Shown: positions 63,415 to 64,000 of the stretch, piece after piece
Position numbering within the stretch: position 1 is the first letter of the stretch
How the letters are laid out: every line of letters begins with the position of its first letter
From: Anthonomus grandis grandis
Lineage: Eukaryota > Arthropoda > Insecta > Coleoptera > Curculionidae
DNA: 64,000 nt
Direction of reading: 5' to 3'
NCBI RefSeq assembly: GCF_022605725.1
Contig: NC_065549.1
Coordinates: 18,195,614 to 18,259,613 of the forward strand
Program-made: the position numbers and the translations under genes
The notes under the pieces: model-generated
Databases searched by the model: none
Told to the model about the DNA's origin: nothing
The model's input: only the letters and a program-made list of their open reading frames with translations

Positions 63415-64000
63415 CGTCAGCAATACGTCGCCATAAGAAATAGAGCCAATGCTAACATAACCTGTACGGAGGACGACGGAAAATATGGAACCTCATTAGA
63501 TCGCAGGAGAAACCAGTTAACGAATAAATCGCAGTCAATATTATCGCTGAGGAATAAATAATAAATAATAACCTCAAGAGTCTATACAACACCGAAGAAT
63601 AAGCAGATCTATGGACCATGCCCAACAACATCAACGACTATATTATAAACAAAACAGAGATGAAACCAACAAACTGAAGAACAAAAAATTACCAGGCCCA
63701 GATAGAATAACAAACGAAATCCCCAAATATGGAGGCGATGAACTAATGATAGAACTATCACACTTTTACAGTATGATTATGTGCACAGGAGAAGTCTCCC
63801 AGGAATGGAAATCTAGCAATACAATCCCTATCTGCAAGAAGGTAGAAAAGAAAGACCCAAGGAACTAGCGAGGCATAAGCCTGCTCAACACCGCCATGAA
63901 GCTACTCATCAAAATAATAATCCAACATCTATCAAGTACAGTCAGCATCAATGAAGAACAACAAGGCTTTAGGAAGAATAGATCAATAATCGACGCTATA
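63415..64000 (+). mobile_element. RTE-like LINE fragment in an INTS9 intron
   Basis: 63611-63868 encodes KLPGPDRITNEIPKYGGDEL, the EWKSSNTIPICKKVEKKDPR box and then a stop. It continues RGISLLNTAMKLLIKIIIQH and EEQQGFRKNRSIIDAI to the window edge. These are reverse transcriptase blocks 1-3 of RTE-type elements. The part before 63611 is degenerate. The copy runs off the right end. Confidence 0.75.

Noticed and set aside
1..64000. CRISPR array, bacterial operons or replication origin
   Set aside because: Spliced genes, a nuclear tRNA and eukaryotic transposons show a eukaryotic nuclear region; no spaced identical repeats of CRISPR type occur.

Overview
The window looks like insect nuclear DNA. 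It is very AT-rich, intron-bearing and crowded with decayed mobile elements. Element types include Tc1/mariner relatives with DD41D and roughly DD82E spacing, Penelope-like retroelements with GIY-YIG remnants, several LINEs and a gypsy-type LTR trace. A beetle or related insect is plausible, but I cannot fix the species. Three host genes are supported: a tRNA-Gln, a complete kinesin gene on the + strand, and the 3' end of the Integrator subunit 9 gene on the - strand.

Layout. 1-1190 is a broken LINE 3' end. 2202-5241 is a DNA transposon with terminal inverted repeats and a degraded, unusual transposase. 6207-6278 is tRNA-Gln(CUG). 6.6-8.0 kb holds mariner-like and LINE debris. From 10182 to 60095 runs one kinesin-3 type gene (KIF16B/STARD9-like motor). 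I could join nine coding exons that keep one frame and give 1139 residues. Its ~50 kb length comes almost wholly from four large introns full of transposable elements: intron 1 (DD41D element at 16298-17802), intron 2 (gypsy-like LTR and primer site near 23136), intron 4 (DD82E-like transposase at 28226-29722, RNase H LINE copies near 31.2 and 39.1-40.5 kb, mariner relic at 38.4-38.9 kb) and intron 6 (Penelope-like element at 43.2-45.7 kb, LINE at 46.4-48.4 kb, second DD41D element at 51126-53614). Intron 7 carries an antisense, frameshifted fragment of a non-muscle myosin II heavy chain rod, probably a retrocopy.

The kinesin ends at 60095. After ~2.7 kb of AT-rich spacer the INTS9 gene ends at 62855 from the other side, so the two genes converge tail to tail. 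INTS9 continues beyond the right edge; an RTE-like LINE lies in its intron at 63.4-64.0 kb.

Most interesting points: (1) a kinesin-3 motor whose long tail shows no FHA, PX or START domain but has an array of TQT-type motifs resembling dynein light chain LC8 sites; (2) hammerhead-ribozyme-like motifs in the inverted terminal repeats of a Penelope-like element; (3) a 54-nt intron in INTS9 that is stop-free and in frame; (4) a transposon whose terminal motif is repeated subterminally. Exon joins rest on reading frame, splice consensus and remembered family patterns; no database search was run.
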